A DNA stretch of 64,000 nucleotides from Limonium bicolor. Its lineage: Eukaryota; Streptophyta; Magnoliopsida; Caryophyllales; Plumbaginaceae. Below are positions 1 to 13,267 of the stretch, one piece after another (position 1 is the first letter of the stretch; each line of letters begins with the position of its first letter). The translations under genes and the position numbers were made by a program. Where the stretch lies: the NCBI GenBank assembly GCA_023374045.1, contig CM041781.1:147614982-147678981 (forward strand), written 5' to 3'. The notes under the pieces are model-generated. The model saw only the letters and a program-made list of their open reading frames with translations, searched no databases and had not been told where the DNA came from.

Positions 1-2438
1 GTCCGAACGTCCATGTTCGGATGGTAGTTCGGACGTGCCCAAAACTCCATTTTCTTACCTTTAAACACTTACTCATTTCTTGCCTAAATGCTCAATACTT
101 ATAATACTTCCCCCTTAGGTTTATAGCATGTTCCCACACAATATTTAGCCCACCAAAAATACTTCATGTCCTTCCAAGAATTTTCTTCACAAGTTCAAAC
201 ATCTTCCTTACCTAAACATCATTTCCTCCTTGTACATCAACATTACCTAAACCTTAACAAACTCCTCCAAGACTTTAGTACATCCCAAAACACCCATTGG
301 ATTTCTAGAACTTCCAAGATAATGCCTAAATCCTTCTTGCCTTCTAAAACACCTTAATGCACCTTTCTTTCCCTAGTAAAACACTTAACCATTCTCAACA
401 CTTCCAAACTCACCAAAACTCGTTTTAAACACTTAAAACTTCTTATACATTATCTAAATTTTGACATGGGTTCTTATAGCACATTGCTATACCAAAGCAC
501 ATAGCTTTCACCATTAGACATTCAAGAACACCTAAAATCCATCAAGAGTATTCTCACACACAAACACTTTGGTTTTCACCCTTTCACAACCAAAACGCTT
601 AATCACTTGATACACACAAACATATTGTTTTTCATCCTTTAACCATCAAAGACACAACTTTACAAGGGACACTCTTTTCACACAACCAAACCTCAAACTA
701 CACTACATCACAATATAGTGCATAAACTTAAATTGCTTGGCACTTAGGCCCTTAAATAACTTGGCTCTTAGGCCCTTAAATAACATAAACCTTAAACACT
801 GAATTACCCACATATATATTGCTTTTGACCTGCAAATACACTCAACATCACATATGCCCTTTAATAATCTCTTTGAGAGCTTTGACTAACTCATTCACCT
901 TTGGCTCTTTCGGTAGTTTTAATAAGCAATATAAGCTCATTTTTCCTAATGCATTTTAACCACATTAGGTTAACACATTTACCTCTTTTATTCAAGATTT
1001 TTACTTGAGCACTCTTGTTCTTCCTTGTTTGGAAATCGGCAAGAGGACTTGGTTACTTGTCAATGTTCTAATCAATATACAAGTAAAACCAATGAGCATT
1101 CAAGCTTCAAGCTTAAACTCATTTACAAACCCTAGTAACAAGAGTTCACTTAACTCCGCTTACAACCCTGTCTTTGAAGGATTAAAGAACAAGAGTGAAA
1201 TAGTAACAAGAGAGGACTCCTCCTGTCCTTTGAAGATTTAAATGGAGCTATGAAAGAACAAGAGAAGACACCATTAATGGTGAATTTCGGACATGTAATA
1301 AAAATGAAGGAAATGTTTTCTTTGGTTTTTCCTTACCTTGAAGCAAAGGAGAATGACAAGGCATGGAAAGGTGAGCTCAAGCTCCTTCAATGGTGAATCT
1401 CCATGGCACTGAAATGAGGCTTTTGAAGATTTGAAAAGAGAGAAGTGTAGAGCTTGGCCTAACTAAGACAAATATGGTCTTAGAATTTGATTTGGTATAT
1501 GGAGCTAGGAATTACAAGCATTCAAAATGGAGTAGTTGTGTGGGCTGTAGCAAACCGAGAATGAGAAGGGAGAAGGGAGGTTGGAGACGGTGGGGAAGCA
1601 AGGAGAATGAAGAGAATGAGAAGAAAAGCTTGCTTTTGGAGATATTTTAACTAAAAGCAAATAGTAACTATGCTTTATTACTTTCCTTGTTTATTTGATT
1701 GGTCAAGTGTGGTGAGTCACACATGAAAAACCGGCCCCCTTAGTAGTTTAGGCTCTTTGGTGATCTTTGTTGACCAACTAAGTCACTTATATTGACTTAT
1801 GTTATAAACTAGTACAATTTTGTTACTATTCACAAACTAAGGCACATATTTGTGAAATTTTTGATTTCCCATTGATTTAGACTTCCTAATGTGATACTAA
1901 GTAGTACACATGTTAATTAAAGAGTAATGATGGACATTTAGCCATTTCAAACTCATTTACAAGACAATTTTTCAAAAATGTGCTTTAAGACTCCTTAAGC
2001 ACATTTTATATTTAACTTGTTTTCAAGCTTGGTTTTCTTTAGTAATTGATTTATATGTTCATTAACATATAATTAAGGTATAGATATGACCTTTAGGTCT
2101 TATACAAATTTATCCCAAGCTTAGAGCACATTTTTGCCCATATTGACTTTAAGGTATTTATTTGTGTTTTGTTTGGTTTAATTGTCTACCAAGGTTTCCT
2201 AAGGACATAATTAGCCTTATTAAATCATAATTGAATATCACTAAGTCTTGGTAGGCTCTTTGGGTCCCAACCAAGTTCACTTCCAAGTTTAGAGCATGTT
2301 TTTGCTCAAACTGTATTTATGGTACTTTATTGTTTTAACCATGGTTTAAATTGTACACTAATGTTTTTAAGGCACTTTTTAGCCTTTAAATATAATATTT
2401 TAGTATTTAAACAATATATCAAGGTTTGGGGTATTTCA
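1..2438 (-). repeat. 3' LTR (partial) of the LARD-like element
   Basis: This block matches 9270-11716 almost base for base, with scattered substitutions and small indels. An example is the short stretch around 10405-10470, which replaces a different stretch around 1135-1200. It ends at GGGGTATTTCA, the minus-strand LTR start. Short reading frames here recur in the second copy because the DNA is repeated, not because they are genes. Confidence 0.9.
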
Positions 2439-2474
2439 ATCTACCCCCTTAAAAGAACTTCGTCCTCGAAGTTC
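2439..2474 (-). promoter_or_regulatory. Polypurine tract with adjacent stem-loop
   Basis: On the minus strand a stem-loop (arms GAACTTCG and CGAAGTTC, four-base loop, 2455-2474) is followed by TTTTAAGGGGGTAGAT and then the LTR start. The purine run is the expected plus-strand DNA primer. The stem-loop and tract recur as a module at 3785-3816 in this element and at two places in the Tekay element. Confidence 0.75.
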
Positions 2475-5400
2475 ACATTTCCCACACATCATTGGATTAG
2501 AACACAAGGATTACTTATAAAAATAAAAGTTTCATAACCAAACATACTTTACATCACAACCTCGTACTTGACGGTCCGGGCAACATATTCACACCCATAC
2601 ATAACATAACATACTCACATGATAACCTCGGACTCAATGGTCCGGGTATCTTAACAACATTGTACTCACATAACAATCCTTAGACTCTCTGGTCTTGGGT
2701 AACACAACAACATTTAGACCCATAGGTCTAGGTAACATAACAACTTTCGGAACTCAATCACATTAAGACTCAAGGTCAAAATAGTATTTATTTCACATAC
2801 CACACAACATGTCATAGCATGTATAGCAATCGAAGATATCTTTTATATACACAGTGATCCCGTAGAACTCGGTCACGATGGACACCTTCCATCCCCGTTC
2901 CTTTGGGAGATCAAAACAATCACTTAATCTTTAACATATATGTTTCCCATGTCACCGGGCAAGTACTACGAAAATATTCTTTGCTAAGGTTAAGTAAAAG
3001 TACTTCCATATGTGAGGTATCTATTGACGTTTTATAAATACCAATTAAAAATCCTTTTTGAAAACACATACAACTCCAAGTCCAACTTAAGCTCTTCGCT
3101 TCTTTTCTTTGCGTGGTTAGTTGTGACCACTTAAGGGGAGCTTCAAGAATCTTCCAACCCTGATGTGATCAGCATCAGTGTTGAACTATCCTTCCACCTC
3201 AATTTGTGTTCGGCTTCCCATGATCGCATGCAAATCAAGTTCCACTTCCCACTTCATTTTCAAGCATCAAGTAATACACTCATTTCCAATTTTCTATCTT
3301 TTAGTCTTTCTAGTCATAATCATTACATCTCCAAAGGATAGAACTCCATCTATCAGTTATCTCCGTTCACTTTAATCTTGTTACCTAGGGAATCTTATTC
3401 TCACTAGGTTCTATATCGGTTTCATACCCTTTCATGAATCACTATATTGTATATATATATACACATATTTTATCAAAATACAACACACAGTTTCACATTT
3501 AGTGTCATATGAACATATAATGTCGGGGTTTTAGTTCCCCGGGAGTTTTTCTACTCCCCACACTTGTACTATCACACACCACTGTTAACGAATAAACACA
3601 CTTATCACAATGGTATTCGCATCTTCTGTGCGCAATTACCACAATTAAACCATGAATGAATGTGTATGTTTACGTAACACACACACCAATCATCAAAACC
3701 AAATATTTTGTGCTATGCACAATGTAGGTCACGTACACTACGTACACTTGTACGGTAATACACATTAAATGGTTTTGCGCTCTACCCCCCTTAAAAGGGA
3801 TTACGCCCACGTAATCAATCACTGAATCATTGGATTAAAATGTTCTGCCGTCGTGAAGTACTTTAACTTCCACGCGGTCTATTATACAATGCATTCTGAT
3901 TAGAGGATCTTAACCATATTGGCGGTTTAGTCCCTAAACCAAGAATTCTCATTGGAGCTTGCTTTAACTCTTAACTGGTTTCGGTTCTGGCTTGTGAGGC
4001 TTCTAGGCATTAATAATTATCCATTCACTCATGTTCACTATGCACATTCAACACTTGAATAATTGGCTCACTAGTTTCTGCTGCACAACTCTGATAACTG
4101 TAGAGCTTAGTTTGCTCCACTCGTTATTCTTACTGTATTGTACATATCCAATTATCACGTTTATCTTGGTAATAACGGTTTCTCAACCGATGCGTGGTAT
4201 CTCTGACCGTGCGTGAATTCGGTGAGTTATAAACTTTCTATCCACTTCCATAATAATTTACTGTGTATACTGCTACGTATTTCACAATGTTTGACTTGTT
4301 TCCTTCCGACTTACTGTCGGTTGAGGTCGAGCTACCACCTAATGTGTAGTGCTCTCTCAGTTATTTCCCAGGCTTGAGGTATATTCCATACCGATATTTG
4401 GTATTTAGTGCTAATATAATCACTTGTTCTTAATCATGCCTCCACATTTGGTCCTGTACAAGTACTCTTTCATTGGTACGTCTTGCATTTCTTATGCATC
4501 AGTCACTATGGCGTTATAAGGCGCTTTCTGTTTCCACCACAATTATCATTCCCAAAATCCTAGCTATCCCACTCGATCATTACTGGACAAGTGCAATACC
4601 AAAACACTCAGTCATACAGAGTGCAGAGGCGTAAACTCTTGGCAGTAAATCTCTCATGCGATTCGCAATGGAATTCACACTGTGTTTCACTAAGATTCTT
4701 ATCTCGTCATACTGGCTACTGGCTTACTGCCTAGTTATTTGCTATCAGTTATCGTTTAACAACACTTATACAACGGTCGCTTACTGCGTACCGTGCTCTT
4801 ACTGTCACATTAACTTCCACACATATATTTACATCATTAGTATTTTGGTTTGTCGTTCATTTGGATGACTACTGAATGCTCCTTGAGCGTTGATCACTCG
4901 GGTCACAAGCCGGCGTTATTCAGCCCGGTGCTTCACTTTATACACACATGCTACCAAACTAACTGTTCTCTCGCAATGACAACATGGTCAATCCTTAACA
5001 TATTTGTTGAACTCGGTTCACACAACTACCGCTCTAGCGGTTTCACAGTATCGAGAGGTATCCCCACTCATAAAGCAGTGGTTCGTTCTCCGCTCTATTT
5101 ACCTGTACAACCTAGACTTCTACAATTGATTCAAATTTACATAACATATCTTGCTTGTGGCTTATAAGCCTTATTGCCTTGAGCTGCGCTCATTGTAAGC
5201 TATCCACACATATGTACTTCTCTGTACAACATTACATGGTTAGAGGTTGTATTGGGCTCCATGACAAGGTCGTTGCATCACGTTTCCTTTCATGGGATGC
5301 CCCTTAGGATTGTCAGTCCGTCTCCTGACAACTTATGCTTAAACTGGGTGTTAGTTTCAACCCTTGTGTTTCTGTCACGTTATTTCGTGCAACTATCGTT

Positions 5401-7239
5401 GATGCGAACACCCTTCAAGGATTGCTCCTTGCTAAGTTATGCCATTACATCGGGTTCGCACTTATTGGCATATTCAGTTAGCCACGCCGTTTACGTTCTT
5501 AACTGGCTTATTATCTTCTTCTGTCAAGATCAACATTTCCTGGTAGTGTAGGTACTCATTCTGGGAGTTTCCTCCCGTTCATTACACATTAATGTGTCCA
5601 CATTAGGCATCTGCTTGCCGTGCACAGGCTAGGTCACCATTCCAACTATCGTGCTTATCCCTGAGGATCCTTAAGACATATGCTATGTCTTTACATAACA
5701 GTCAGTGCACTCCGCACTTCCTGACTCTTAAACGTTTCCTTAAAATGAGTTTACTAATTCCTTGTAGTCTCATTAACTTAACTGGGTTCCTTTACTTTAA
5801 CCATTCTTGGTAATCCTTAGCTCTTGCTTGACTTTTACTGCTGACCGTAGTATGGAGTCGACTACTTCCCGTGTTCCGGACTCTACTCGCATACATGTGT
5901 GGGGTACCATGCTAATACATTGCTACTTACCCAACTAACCCATAAGTAGGTCTGTCAGGCCCACAAGCTCCTATCGGAGTGCGGTCGTCCCACATTACAG
6001 TTGGTACACTCGTAGTGTCCGTCACACGCCTAGGTGAAGTATTCTGTTGTCAACTCCCTTATATTGTCCTATGACAATATGCATTCTGTGCTTCCCGAAC
6101 TTAATCGAGGGAAAGTTTATCCACTGTTGTATCTTTATCAACTACCCTTGGGTTTACTGGTTTGGTTTAAAAGAAGGTTAGAAAGAAGTATTGGTTTGAA
6201 AGAAAAGAGTTGAAATAAATCTGAGTTTGAAAGAAAAATTTTTGTGGCCTTACAACGTCTTCTTGCCTTAACCAAGTCTAGCTTCCTGCTGACTGGTGTA
6301 TTTCCAATTACAGAGGTTAGGCTATCAAGCCCTTCCATGGTCATGATGATCTCACTTAACTTCATGGTACTTTACTAAGTACTTCGTATTTGTTAAACTT
6401 CCCGAACAGCCCTGTTATAGCAGCACTTGCCATGGCAAGTGCGCCATGCTAACTGGCTATCGGTTCAACACATACCAGTTATGGTATTGTCCTTTACCCG
6501 CACTGTCATCAGTGGCCTTGTTGGCCCTTACTTGATCTTACAGTCTTGACAATTAACCCTCTCGGCGACTTCTCACTGTATTCACTTGATAATCATTAAC
6601 TAGGGTGTTTCCCATTCTGGAGACCCCTTTTCTTAGTATTGTTTCCTCTTCGTAGCCCGTTCCACGCATTTGTCGTGGTTACTGAGACTTGTCTCTTGTT
6701 TGGGCACTACGTTGTAGTTCCTTTGCCGGTTGGTATACTATTGGTGTATTATTAAACAATTGTGGTCCCGTAGACACTTGTCCCGGGTTCCATTACTTCA
6801 CTTCTTGTATGTTGCACGGTCGGTGCGTTGCAAGCTGGTTGTTCTCGACTGCTCGGCATGCCGACCCAGGTTGCCGGAAATTCTATTCTCTTATACACAA
6901 AATTCTTCATTCTTTGGTATTAATGCGATTAACATTGTTCCGGTAGAAACCGTCTCCAAGATTCCCACTCTTCGGGATCTACCGTATGACTGGTTCTCCG
7001 TTCTCACAGAAGTACTTAATAACAGCCAGATCAGGTATTCCCGAGTATGAGAGGACTTTCATCTCTCTGGTGTTGTTTCCCAAGTTATAAACAGGGATTG
7101 TGGAGGGCGGGATGGATATTGTAGGTTTCCAGTACACACTGGTAATACCTAACTAGCGTATCTCTCACGCTATCACTCAACCCTTAACCCAAAGTACTAA
7201 AATCCTAACTCGGTACTTCCTAAGCTCGGTAATTCAGTC
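2475..7239 (-). other. Non-coding interior of LARD-like element
   Basis: No reading frame longer than about 105 codons occurs, and none of the short ones resembles gag-pol. A second stem-loop plus purine-tract module lies at 3785-3816 (arms GATTACG/CGTAATC). Parts are shared with other copies: 3040-3830 matches the reverse complement of 11780-12500, and 5210-7260 is related to 23500-25500. Shared non-coding interiors suggest an old family of non-autonomous elements rather than random decay of one copy. Confidence 0.6.
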
Positions 7240-7267
7240 ATCAGAGCGATACTTCGCTCTAATACCA
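7240..7267 (-). promoter_or_regulatory. tRNA-iMet-type primer-binding site within a hairpin
   Basis: The complement of the plant initiator-Met primer site TGGTATCAGAGC lies at 7256-7267 with one mismatch, six bases inside the LTR end at 7273. Its 3' part is one arm of an inverted repeat (ATCAGAGCGA, loop TACT, TCGCTCTAAT) at 7240-7263. Confidence 0.8.
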
Positions 7268-7654
7268 CTTTTTGTAACACCCCATCCAACAGTAACACAC
7301 ATAACAACTGACTGCAGCGGAAACATACTTCATCACATTACTTAACTCAATGGTGTTACACGCCGTTAGCCACCCACATGGCTAACAAGGCTAATACATT
7401 TACATTGTATCGGTCTGATGGACTAGATTCCCGAGCATCTACACATTACTATCCCTTTCCATTAACAACAACCCACATACATAAACATTTTAATTGTACC
7501 GAGTATTTACAAACTAATGCCGATAACAATTTCGGTCTTACTACACCTACGATACATAAACTATTTAAATGGCTACCCATGTACAAACGACTACCCCGTC
7601 CTACTCTCGAACGGCTTCCAGCTCTTTGTACCTGAAATAGGAAAGAGAAGAAAG

Positions 7655-7687
7655 GGTGGCCCCCAAGGGGCTCAGCACCTTTGCTGG
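7655..7687 (-). promoter_or_regulatory. Conserved LTR stem-loop (GCCCC/GGGGC)
   Basis: On the sense strand this reads GCTGAGCCCCTTGGGGGCC, a short GC hairpin in an AT-rich LTR. Equivalent blocks occur at 25838-25870, 31087-31115, 41433-41460 and 62645-62700 in otherwise divergent LTRs, always some hundreds of bases before the primer-site end and near a GTACCTG or CAGGTAC motif. Its role is unknown; the R-U5 leader is a reasonable guess. Confidence 0.55.
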
Positions 7688-9125
7688 TATGGTAATCCCG
7701 CAGCCCGCATGCTACCGGGCCACGCACAACTAATTGTCGTCTTAGCATGCGGTTGATTATATTTGAATCATGCATGTAAACTATCAACACACAACACTTA
7801 ACATTCCACCACGATGGGCTCAACAAAACAGCCAACGCATCTACACTTAACAAATCACTCCTTGTTTTCCTTAACCCTAGAGTGTTTCTCCTCTAATGGA
7901 GCTACTTCCTTAATAGACGATACTTACCCATTAATCGGGTTATCCTTAAGCGCCTCTAATCATAAACTCGGATTCATATCCATGATCCACATACTCCACA
8001 TTTTATAACATATAACATCACACCGCTATAAGAATTACGACACAACAATAACACCTAACACAACGGGTACGGTTCTCTTAGGAACCAACCCAAACATAGT
8101 TAATTCACCTGTGAGCCTAGAGAATGATATTACCCTCATGTTAAGCTTGTTATACAACACTCATTACCGTCCTAATAGTCGGATGAGTAACTTAAGTTAA
8201 GATGGTTCGGATATAGTGACCCGAACACACCACACAAACACATGTTCCCCCTAAACCGATCATAAGTCCAAATAGCTAAGCTTTGGAGTAAGCTAATGGG
8301 AGATCGTAACCCGTGAGGGAAACAACCATAACAGAGAGGAGGGTAAAGCTAAAAAGGACACCCACTCCCAACAACGCGCGACTGGCCTGACCGGATTCCT
8401 CACCCCCGTTAGTACATATTTACTTGTAGATAAATAGTTAGAGCCCCACTATGGAATTTATCACATCCACACACCAAAAAGGTATTTCAACTGGGTTAGC
8501 ACACGAGAGAGGTCCATACATTCACACACAAACATCACACAATTAACTCACGCATAGTCGTGGTTAGAACGTCCCATGGTTTGGGTCGTTAAATCCGAAT
8601 ACCGATCTCTCATGTGATCCTAGACTCAGTTAGCTAAAGTTTAACACTTTCGAGGTTAAATGGTATCGGAACTAGACACGCCACATATATGAATTACTGT
8701 AAACTCATTACATGTTTATCTTACAACGTGGCAAACATACAGAAAAACACATTGGCATACAAGCCGGTGTAATCCAGTAGGACACAGGTTGCAAGAAAAC
8801 CATACCTGTCATCGGAGTCCACTCTATCATGTCCACTTATGTTCCTCGAACAATTCTCGAACAACTGGTAATATTACATGTACTTTTATTAACATCGGGG
8901 TAACATGATTGCTTAAAGTCTAATGCTCATAACTTATCCCCGTTAACTAGTTAAATAACTTCACATTTTAACTTGTTTTACTTTTACATTTTAATACAAT
9001 GTTTCCCCCACTAAATTGTCATTATAACTCACTTAACATGTCCTTAACAATCTTATAACATCATTACTTAATAATCCTTATCATCCTATAACCTTAAACA
9101 ATGTTTTTGGTCCATACAGCGCCTT

Positions 9126-9310
9126 GTCCGAACTTGTGTCCGGACTTCCCAAGTTCGGACGCTGTTCGAGGCCAAACCCGAAAATAGAGATAGGTGTGTC
9201 CGAACTTCCAAATTTGGACGGTAGTTCGGACACTGGTCGAAGCTCAGGTGGCTTATGCGCAACAGGGCATGTCCGAACGTCCATGTTCGGATGGTAGTTC
9301 GGACGTGCCC
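9126..9310 (-). repeat. Three-arm inverted-repeat array, core GTCCGAAC
   Basis: About two and a half units of 75-80 bp. Each unit has GTCCGAACTT, then a diverged reverse copy ending TTGGAC or TCCGGAC, then a second reverse copy GTTCGGAC. The array continues into the segment duplicated at 1-35. The layout parallels arrays with different core sequences in the other LTR families here. Confidence 0.7.
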
Positions 9311-11716
9311 AAAACTCCATTTTCTATACCTTTAAACACTTACTCATTTCTTGCCTAAATGCTCAATACTTATAATACTTCCCCCTTAGGTTTATAGCAT
9401 GTTCCCACACTATATTTAGCCCACCAAAAATACTTCATGTCCTTCCAAGAATTTTCTTCACAAGTTCAAACATCTTCCTTACCTAAACATCATTTCCTCC
9501 TTGTACATCAACATTACCTAAACCTTAACAAACTCCTCCAAGACTTTAGTACATCCCAAAACACCCATTGGATTTCTAAAACTTCCAAGATAATGCCTAA
9601 ATCCTTCTTGCCTTCTAAAACACCTTAATGCACCTTTCTTTCCCTAGTAAAAGACTTAACCATTCTCAACACTTCCAAACTCACCAAAACTCATTTTAAA
9701 CACTTAAAACTTCTTATACATTATCTAAATTTTGACATGGGTTCTTCTAGCACATTGCTATACCAAAGCACATAGCTTTCACCATTAGACATTCAAGAAC
9801 ACCTAAAATCCATCAAGAGTATTCTCACACACAAACACTTAGGTTTTCACCCTTTCACAACCAAAACACTTAATCACTTGATACACACAAACATATTGTT
9901 TTTCATCCTTTAACCATCAAAGACACAACTTTACAAGGGACACTCTTTTCACACAACCAAACCTCAAACTACACTACATCACAATATAATGCATAAACTT
10001 AAATTGCTTGGCACTTAGGCCCTTAAATAACTTGGCTCTTAGGCCCTTAAATAACATAAACCTTAAACACTGAATTTCCCACATATATATTGCTTTTGAC
10101 CTGCAAATACACTCAACATCACATATGCCCTTTAATAATCTCTTTGAGAGCTTTTACTAACTCATTCACCTTTGGCTCTTTAGGTAGTTTTAATAAGCAA
10201 TATAAGCTCATTTTTCCAAATGCATTTTAACCACATTAGGTTAACACATTTACTCTTTTCCTCAAGATTTTTACTTGAGCACTCTTGTTCTTACTTGTTT
10301 GGAAATTGACAAGAGGACTTGGTTACTTGTCAATGTTCTAATCAATATACAAGTAAAACCAATGAGCATTCAAGCTTCATGCTTAAACTCATTTACAAAC
10401 CCTAGGTTATATATATTGTCTTTAGACATTAGGATAGTTGTTTTACCTTGGAATAAAAAGAGAGCTTGAATAAGTAACAAGAGAGGACTCCTCCTTGTCC
10501 TTTGAAGATTGAAATGGAGCTATGAAAGAACAAGAGAAGACACCATTAATGGTGAATTTTCGGACATGTAATAAAAATGAAGGAAATGTTGTTTTCTTTG
10601 GTTTTTCCTTACCTTGAAGCAAAGGAGAATGACAAGGCATGGAAAGGTGAGCTCAAGCTCCTTCAATGGTGAATCTCCATGGCACCGAAATGAGGCTGTT
10701 GAAGATTTGAAAAGAGAGAAGTGTAGAGCTTGGCCTAACTAAGACAAATATGGTCTTAGAATTTGATTTAGTATATGGAGCTAGGAATTACAAGCATTCA
10801 AAGATGGAGTAGTTGTGTGGGCTGTAGTAAACCGAGAATGAGAAGGGAGAAGGGAGGTTGGAGACGGTGGGGAAGCAAGGAGAATGAAGGGAATGAGAAG
10901 AAAAGCTTGCTTTTGGAGATATTTTAACTAAAAGCAAATAGTAACTATGCTCTATTACTTTCCTTGTTTTTTTTTTTGGTCAAGTGTGGTGAGTCACACA
11001 TGAAAAACCGGCCCCCTTCGTAGTTTAGGCTCTTTGGTGGTCTTTGTTGACCAACTAAGTCACTTATATTGACTTATGTTATAAACTAGTACAATTTAGT
11101 TACTATTCACAAACTAAGGCACATATTTGTGAAATTTTTTATTTCCCATTGATTTAGACTTCCTAATGTGATTAAGTATTACACATGTTAATTAAAGAGT
11201 AATGATGGAGATTTAGCCATTCAAAACTCATTTACAAGACAATTTTTCAAAAATGTGCTTTAAGACTCCTTAAAGCACATTTTATATTTTAACTTGTTTT
11301 CAAGCTTGGTTTTCTTTAGTAATTGATTTTATATGTTCATTAACATATAATTAAGGTATAGATATGACCTTTAGGTCTTATACAAATTTATCCCAAACTT
11401 AGAGCACATTTTTGCCCATATTGACTTTAAGGTATTTATTTGTGTTTTGTTTGGCTTAATTTTCTACCATGGTTTCCTAAGGACTTAATTAGCCTTATTA
11501 AATCATAATTGAATATCACTAAGTCTTGGTAGGCTCTTTGGGTCCCAACCAAGTTCACTTCCAAGTTTAGAGCATGTTTTTGCTCAAACTGTATTTATGG
11601 TACTTTATTGTTTTCACCATGGTTTAAATTGTACACTGAAGTTTCTAAGGCACTTTTTAGCCTTTAAATGTCATAGTTTAGTATTTAAACAATATATCAA
11701 GGTTTGGGGTATTTCA

Positions 11717-13267
11717 CCGCATGGAGGCTAAAATACTTCATGGCAGCTAAATATCTAAACCAATGTTCAATGATAACATTTGATAGATTACGTGGGCGTA
11801 ATCCCTTTTAAGGGGGTAGAGTGAAAAACCGCTTAGCGTTTGTTTCACGTATTGAGTACGTAAACTATGTTGTGCATAGCACAAAAGAATTTGTTTTGAT
11901 GATTGGTATGTATGTTACATAAACATGTGTATTCATTCATAGTCTAATGATGGTCATTGCGCATAGGAGATGTGAATACCATTGACATAAACATACCTAC
12001 CTTATATATCAAGTGTGATAATACAAGTGAAAAGGAGTAGAGAAACTCCTAGGGAATTAAAACCCCTATGGTATATGTTTATTTGAGACCAAATATGGTA
12101 TTATGATGTATGAGTCGGTATGGAACTGATGTGGAACCTAGTAGGAAATGAATTCCATAGGTAATTTGTTTAAGGTAAATTGAGAATGATTGATGGACTG
12201 AGTTCTATAATTTAGAGATGTATTGCTCTATGATTATGACTAGAATGATTAAAAGATTGAAAATGAGAAATGATTGACTATTTGATTGTTTGAAACTGAA
12301 GTGGGAAGTTGGACTTGATTTGCTAGTGATCAAGGGAATCTGAACACAAATTGGGGTGGAAGGATAGTTTAACACTAATGCTGATCACATCAGGGTTGAA
12401 TGATTCTTAACGCTCCTTGTAAGTGGTCACAAGTAATCACATTAAAAATAGAAGCAGTTAGCATAAATTGGATTTGGAGTTGTATTGTGTTTTCAAAAAG
12501 GATTTTCGATTGGTATTTTCAAAAAGGATATTCCTTCAAATGTGAAAACAAGGACTAGTTTTGAAACCACTCCCACTTAACCGATGGTTGCGGTCCTTTG
12601 TCTTGATGACCGGGAGAATGATGGGAGTGAGAACTAGTTTTGAAACCACTATCACTTAACCAAGGGCTCGGTCCTTTGTCTAGATGACCAGAAGAATTGT
12701 GGCAGTGTGTGTTTTATTTTTTCCAAGGCCAATAAGACATAGAGAAGTCCTACGTCTGGATGACCTAGAGTGCCTAAGGATATATATATATGCGAAAGTT
12801 TTGATCAAGACAGCAAAGGAACCGTGGGCAAGAGAGCGTAAGTGCTCATTAGTCATGAATTGGCCGTGAACCAGAAAGCGTAAGTGTTCAGCGTGACCGG
12901 TACCTGCGGGATCACGGAGTGTATTAGGATGGGGAATGCTGCTTAGCTTGGGTAGTTGATTTAATTACATTGTAGTTGAATGTATTAGTAGGGTAAGACC
13001 CAAAGTGTTATCAACAAATAGAATGTGATTAACTCGGTATAGCTTGTAGGTGACTAGGTTTAAGAATGGAATGAGATCATATTGTATTAGTACTCGGGAA
13101 TTCTGGTCCATTAGACCATTACTGTTTAAGTTTAGGCCTTGTTAGTCACGTGGGTGGCTAACGGCATTTTATCACCCACCGTTTGTGTTGGTATTTTTCC
13201 GCTACGAATGTAATGATGAACGAGACAATTAGGCGTTAATGATGTGTTTAGCGGTCTGTGTGTTACA
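11717..13267 (+). mobile_element. Decayed related element fragment, plus orientation, ending in GTGTTACA
   Basis: Bases 11780-12500 and 12890-13100 resemble the reverse complement of 2560-3830, including the GATTACG/CGTAATC hairpin followed by CCCTTTTAAGGGGGTAGA (11786-11820). Bases 13130-13267 resemble the end of the iMet-class LTRs (GGTGGCTAACGGCATT, then GTGTTACA at 13267). No primer site follows 13267, so this is a 3' or rearranged end. The LARD-like element at 1-11716 was inserted at 11716/11717. No coding region is seen. Confidence 0.55.

Larger units (their letters stand above)
1..11716 (-). mobile_element. LARD-like Ty3/gypsy element, minus strand, 3' LTR cut by window edge
   Basis: Two near-identical blocks (1-2438 and the matching part of 7273-11716) flank a unique interior. 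Read on the minus strand the LTR begins TGAAATACCCC and ends GGTGTTACA. A tRNA-iMet-type primer site lies inside the 5' LTR and a polypurine tract beside the 3' LTR. LTRs of about 4.4 kb with a 4.8 kb interior that lacks recognisable gag, protease, RT or integrase fit the large retrotransposon derivative (LARD) class, which would be mobilised by proteins from an autonomous relative such as the Tekay element at 30594-44744. The 5 bases after the right end are CCGCA; the partner duplication lies outside the window. Confidence 0.8.
7273..11716 (-). repeat. 5' LTR of the LARD-like element (4444 bp)
   Basis: It is bounded by TGTAACACCCC on the left and GGGGTATTTCA on the right, so on the sense strand it runs TG to CA. 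Notable internal parts are a GC-rich conserved stem-loop at 7655-7687, an array of GTCCGAAC/GTTCGGAC inverted units at 9126-9310, and a long AT-rich U3 at 9310-11716 that duplicates 1-2438. The open frames here are short and not gene-like. Confidence 0.9.

Noticed and set aside
5252..5551. 99-codon plus frame with hydrophobic stretches
   Set aside because: Antisense to the element, compositionally like its surroundings, and not kept in the related segment at 23600-23900.
6138..6365. 75-codon frame in the LARD interior as a possible gag remnant
   Set aside because: No gag, zinc-knuckle or protease motif, and no long frame in the neighbourhood supports it.
7449..7853. 134-codon minus frame near the LTR start
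   Set aside because: It crosses the conserved LTR stem-loop and primer-proximal region; no domain, and related LTRs lack the frame.
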